In this document: in pieces, positions 60,338 to 64,000 of the stretch
How the letters are laid out: the number at the start of each line of letters is the position of its first letter
Position numbering within the stretch: position 1 is the first letter of the stretch
Made by a program: the position numbers and the translations under genes
The notes under the pieces: model-generated
Seen by the model: the letters and a program-made list of their open reading frames with translations, nothing else
What the model was told of the DNA's origin: nothing
Database searches by the model: none
Source of the DNA: Lepidostoma basale
Taxonomy: Eukaryota > Arthropoda > Insecta > Trichoptera > Lepidostomatidae
Assembly: GCA_022606425.2 (NCBI GenBank)
Contig: JAHDVF020000231.1
Coordinates: 62,001 to 126,000 of the forward strand
Length of the DNA: 64,000 bases
Direction: 5' to 3'

Positions 60338-61198
60338 ATGTCTGCTTTACGCGGACGACGCCGTTCTCGTTGCGGATAGTGCGGACGAATTACAAGTCTT
60401 GGTGTCGAGAATGTATGAGGTATGCAAGTCGAACGATTTAATGATGAATGTCGGAAAGTCAAAGGTGTTAGTTTTTGAAAGGGAAGAGCAAATGACAGTT
60501 TGTAATATAAGTGTAAATGAAGAGAACTTGGAACAGGTGAGCGAATTTGTGTATTTAGGTAGCATGTTCACAGCGGATGGCCGAACGGACAGTGATATTG
60601 AAAGAAGGGTTGGTGCGGGTAACAAAGTGAATGGAGCTTTAAAAGTAGTTTTTGGAAACAAGAATTTATCAATGAAAGCGAAAATGGCCGTTCACAATGG
60701 AGTTCTGGTTCCAACCCTTATGTATGGAAGCGAAGCATGGAACTGGCAGAAGAAAGATGAGAGCAGAATAAATGCGGTAGAGATGAGGTCCCTAAGACGT
60801 ATGTGCGGTAGAACGATGTACGACAGAATCTCAAATGCTGATATTAGGAAAGAGTGTAGAGCGAAAGAAGGTATTATGAACAAAATTATGAAAGGTTCGC
60901 TTCGTTGGTTCGGACATATGGAGCGCATGGGTGAAGAAAGAATGGTTAAAAAAGTATACGTTAACAATGTAAATGGAGTAAGGAGTCGAGGTAGACCGAG
61001 GAAAACATGGCATGACCAAATTAATCAAATATTAAAAGTTGGTCATGTCAGAAGCCGGAAGAATCGACGTGCGTGTATGACTCGATGTATGAATGTGGAG
61101 GAAGCTAGAGAGGTGTGCCAGGATAGAGTAGTGTGGCGGTCCATTCTCTCTGCCTACCCCTGCGGGGAAACGGCGTGATGGTTTTGTTGTTGTTGTTG
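60338..61198 (+). CDS. RTE-A LINE, (GTT) subfamily, most complete copy
   Basis: Open from 60339 to the stop at 61176-61178. It starts CLLYADDAVLVADSADELQVLV with the catalytic YADD (60348-60359). It then runs NVGKSKVLVFEREEQMTVCNIS, LEQVSEFVYLGSMF, RRVGAGNKVNGAL, LMYGSEAWNWQKKDESRINAV, RWFGHMERMGEERMV, RGRPRKTWHDQINQIL, ending CGETA. The hairpin is CCCCTGCGGGG and the tail (GTT)n. TAATAATATA at 60328-60337 and 61199-61208 is a 10-bp target duplication within a LINE-D copy. About the last 280 residues are intact; the polymerase fingers and endonuclease are absent. Confidence 0.93.
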
Positions 61199-61335
61199 TA
61201 ATAATATAGACCTAAAACTGAGAATACTCCTTATCAAGATCTATGTATGGAGTATCTTGATGTACGGCTGCGAGACATGGTGCCTATCCGAAAGAGATAA
61301 GCGGAGACAAGAGGCTTTTGAGATGTGGTCCTATC
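61199..61335 (+). pseudogene. LINE-D fragment interrupted by RTE-A
   Basis: ATAGACCTAAAACTGAGAATAC, then VWSILMYGCETWCLSERDKRRQEAFEMWSY. The first bases also precede the RTE-A insertion (about 60300-60337). Sequence diverges after MWSYPG. Confidence 0.8.
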
Positions 61336-61560
61336 CTGGACCAGTCTGTCGATGCCCGGCGAGCCTGACAAAACCGGTCGCTATCGAAATAGAGACGAAA
61401 GTAGAAGTAGTTAAAAAAAACATCGTTTTCAATTATTTAAAATGAACTTCCATCAAGAGATTTCAGTAAAATCATTTGATTACAATAAATTGCAATTGCA
61501 ATTTATTCATTTAAATTCTATGAGATTTTCACAACACCTGTTTTGACAATCAAAATATGC
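61336..61560. repeat. Unclassified repeat (as at 27000)
   Basis: CTGACAAAACCGGTCGCTATCG, AAACATCGTTTTCAATTATTT, GAACTTCCATCAAGAGATTTC match the repeat at 27000-27720 in inverse orientation, and part of 3985-4190. Confidence 0.5.
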
Positions 61561-61799
61561 AAGGGGGCAAGGAATATGACTCAACCTGTGTTGTTACTAT
61601 AACACCCGGCGCCCCTGGAAAAGACCCAAAATCAGACAAACATACAACTAGAATGGTAAGAGAAATATAGTAGATGAGACCGTTTTAAGATTATCCTTAC
61701 GAGACTAGCTTGAAATTGACACGAAAAATAAAAAGATACTCAAATGACATTTACTATATATTTGTAAGCTTCACTTCACTTTCACCATACTAACACAAT

Positions 61800-62372
61800 C
61801 TTTTGACCCAGATGTAGAGATAAAATGTAGAATTGAGGCAGCAAGAGCTACGTTTAATAAAATGAAATCACTCTTCTGCAATGATAACATAAATTTGAAA
61901 CTCCGCTAGAGAATAATCAAATGCTATGTTTGGTCTGTTTTATTGTATGGATGTGAAACGTGGACCTTAAAAGTCAACTCAATAAACAGACTGCATTTGA
62001 AATGTGTCTCTATGGCCGAATGCTTAGAATTCCCTGGACAGACATATTTACCAATAACGAAGCCCTGAGGCGAGCTAGAGTTGACAGGGAGCTGTTATCA
62101 ACTATCAAGGTTCGGAAGATTTCACATCTAGGTAATATAATGCGTAGGGAAAAGTACCACATTCTCCAACTGATATTGGAGAGGAAAATTGAGGGACGCC
62201 GAGGGCCAGGTAGGGGACAAATGTCCTGGCTACAAAACGTGAGGGAGTGGACCGGCATCCAAAGTGTGAAGGAACTGTTCCAAGCGGCGCAGGATAGAGA
62301 CAGGTTTGCCGAGGTGATCGCCAACGTTGGGGGGACCCGACAGGGCATTTGAAGAAGAAGAAGAATTCAATC
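61800..62372 (+). pseudogene. LINE-D, C-terminal copy
   Basis: Upstream frame: VEIKCRIEAARATFNKMKSLFCND, then IIKCYVWSVLLYGCETWTLKV. A frameshift at about 61985 leads to a 130-codon frame (61960-62352): AFEMCLYGRMLRIPWTDIFTNNEALRRARVDRELL, ISHLGNIMRREKYHILQLILERKIEGRRGPGRGQMSWLQNVREWTGIQSVKELFQAAQDRDRFAEVIANVGGTRQGI. Ends GAAGAAGAAGAA (62351-62363). One lesion apart, a good copy. Confidence 0.88.
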
Positions 62373-62374
62373 AA

Positions 62375-62995
62375 TAGTAAATTTTAACCAGGCACTGTAT
62401 ACGAAAATGTTTATCACTCCATTGGTAATATTCAACTGACAAAATAAATTACGCGCAGATTCCACAGGCAACAATGTCACCTCACATGTGCCATACGACC
62501 GCAGTGCCAAAGTTCTTTTGTCACGCCAGAGGTGACTTACGTACGTTAAAGGTTAATGTTTTCAAGTATCTCGTAAAGTAGTTATTCAGTAGGATAACGC
62601 TAGGCGGAGATTACTCGGAAGGCTTAATAATGACTTTTGACCTAAACAAAATTAAACCAAAAGGTTTTATTAGCTCTCAAATTCTCTACACGTGATAATG
62701 TGCTCGTAGTGTATAACGTTACTTCACAATTACCAAAACTTTTCTCATCATAAACTAGCATGCTCGATGTTTGTATTAGAGCAACTCTAAGTCTTAGTAA
62801 GCAACAAATGTTTGACTTTTGATATTTGATGTTTCAATATACACGCGTGTTTACATTTGCGTAGGTACCGTTCCGTATATCAGTGTACCAGTACAGTTCA
62901 TTGATAATCAACTCCCGAATTTCATTTGTTTTCAATTTGTTTGTCCATCCGGAATGTAATACCTGTTTGGAAATATATAAAAAATCTAGTATTTA
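62375..62995. other. No recognisable gene
   Basis: AT-rich DNA; nothing recognised on either strand. Confidence 0.4.
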
Positions 62996-63004
62996 TAAAC
63001 AAAT

Positions 63005-63105
63005 ATGAACGTTTTTTTTTTGTGAATGTATACTTATCTTTTTGTGACCTTACATAACTTTTTGTGAATGTATATTTATATTTTTTTGTGAATGTATCTG
63101 GTCTA
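63005..63105. repeat. Short tandem repeat, ~17-40 bp units
   Basis: TTTTTGTGAATGTATA occurs at about 63015, 63060 and 63082, with a diverged TTTTTGTGACCTTACATAAC between. It lies immediately left of MITE-T. Confidence 0.6.
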
Positions 63106-63111
63106 TTGTTT

Positions 63112-63528
63112 GGCATATAGATCTCCAAGCGGCTTCTAACAATGCGCTAATGGCGGTGTAGCCATTTGCATTGAGTTAAAAAAGATGTTCTGCTTAATGC
63201 TTAATAAACATAAATCTCCATAGATGGCGTTAGTATGTAGATTTTATATAGAGTAATCTTAAAAAGATTAACATATGTAATCAAAATCTTCATATATGGC
63301 ACATTGAAACTGACATGTGAAAACTGACATAGGACTTTAACATATATACAACTTCCAAAAATTTGTCATACATGGTCATAAACAAAGGTGGAATGGGGAA
63401 TGTGGTAATTACATAAAGCGTGCGCTTAACCCAACCAATGACAGGTCATAAGTCCTGTAAACACCTTGATCAACCATATTCAGTTTCCAATTTGCATATT
63501 CGTCTCTATTAAGATACAATTAAATATG
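63112..63528 (-). mobile_element. MITE-T copy
   Basis: Contains TTGTTTGGCATATAGATCTCC, TAGATGGCGTTAGT, ACTTCCAAAAATTTGTCA, ACCAATGACAGGTCATAAGTCC and the TIR-like CGTCTCTATTAAGATACAATTAA. Closest to the 48825 copy. Confidence 0.72.
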
Positions 63529-63529
63529 A

Positions 63530-63670
63530 ACGTTTTATTTGTAAAGAACATACCTTAAACTTCTTATCTACATAGTCACCTAGTAAATTTAATCATTTGT
63601 CGTAACGTGTGACGAGTTTTTGAATCCCAGCGTCTTGAGACTTCTCCTCAAGATCATCTTACCTGTAACA
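63530..63670 (-). pseudogene. Possible mariner/Tc1-like transposase C-terminal scrap
   Basis: The minus strand reads LEEKSQDAGIQKLVTRYDK, a stop, then LNLLGDYVDKKFKVCSL. The pattern L..RYDKCLN..GDYV is like the C-terminus of mariner-type transposases. Only ~40 codons, one stop, and no TIR seen, so this is tentative. Confidence 0.4.
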
Positions 63671-63719
63671 AAAAAAAAAACATTTCATTAGTTCAACATA
63701 TAATAACCGTTAATATCAG

Positions 63720-64000
63720 GGGGGATCCTATTGACTCTTCGAGCGGTGCATGGCCATCACCGTGGTGATGGCCATGCTACGCTTGAGGATTGATCTGATC
63801 CCAAGTACCTATCCACACCTCCCCGACTTTGGTTTCCCCTGGAAACTATGCGAAATGTTAGAGATCGAGTGTGAATAACCTCGGTGGATAATATTAATGC
63901 ATAGGCTAACGTGGAAGGACACCTCGCCAACCCGTCTGGCAAGCGTGGCGTTGTAATGCCAACCACCCCCCGTATGACATGTCATACATGGAGAAGTATG
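63720..64000. other. GC-richer unidentified segment with strong hairpin
   Basis: The composition shifts to near 50% GC. 63748-63777 is a perfect 14-bp hairpin (GCATGGCCATCACC, loop GT, complement). Further on, CCCGTCTGGCAAGCGTGGCG and CCAACCACCCCCCGTATGAC. It resembles the 5' UTR of a site-specific or R1-type LINE in style, but I cannot identify it. It continues beyond the window. Confidence 0.4.

Overview
This is an AT-rich animal window, almost certainly from an insect. The nested non-LTR retrotransposons, tRNA-derived SINEs and short tandem-repeat LINE tails fit Lepidoptera or Coleoptera, but the order cannot be settled from sequence alone. I found no host gene that I can support. The window is a transposon graveyard in which most recognisable sequence is 5'-truncated or broken retroelement copies, many nested in each other. 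Family names below are local labels.

RTE-A, the most abundant LINE, is present in about 30 copies from end to end. All are 5'-truncated and show only the end of the reverse transcriptase: YADD in the longest, then LMYGSEAW, RWFGHMERM and RGRPRKTWHDQI, ending in ETA or EMA. The stop codon is followed almost at once by a (TTAG)n or (GTT)n tail. The best open copies are 47346-48190 (-), 60338-61198 (+) and 45445-46125 (+). Other LINE families are LINE-B ((GAA)n tail, VRN..IR and FWRDHV motifs), LINE-C (CR1/jockey-like, (TGATT)n tail), LINE-D, LINE-E, LINE-F (CR1/L2-like C-terminus) and LINE-G. SINE-1 is a tRNA-derived SINE with clear A and B boxes. SINE-2 has its own body but carries the RTE-A 3' tail.

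The most interesting layer is a set of palindromic fold-back repeats (HF1 to HF5 plus single variants) spread over the whole window. Their arms carry hammerhead ribozyme motifs: CTGANGA, a stem-loop II, GAAAC, a short self-complementary stem III and GTC or GTT, closed by stem I. The two arms are inverted, so each strand carries one ribozyme. Stem II shows covariation between copies (HF1), and stem I is a clean 7-bp helix in both arms of one HF3 element. Hammerheads are known from Penelope-like elements and retrozymes; the head-to-head palindromic arrangement in several unrelated-looking families is the part that may be undescribed.

Layout. 1-5 kb: MITE-T tandem, RTE-A, SINE-1. 5-10 kb: dense hammerhead fold-backs and HF4, one SINE-2. 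10-16 kb: decayed LINEs and blank DNA. 16-19 kb: LINE-D and a run of HF1, HF2 and HF3. 19-31 kb: mixed LINEs, both SINE types, nested insertions. 31-35 kb: HF5, RTE-A, LINE-E and LINE-C. 35-42 kb: LINE-F, HF2, HF4 and HF1 palindromes. 42-48 kb: RTE-A and LINE-E, HF1. 48-55 kb: MITE-T, HF3, HF4 and a TIR element. 55-64 kb: RTE-A, LINE-G and LINE-D copies, with an unidentified GC-richer tail at the right end.
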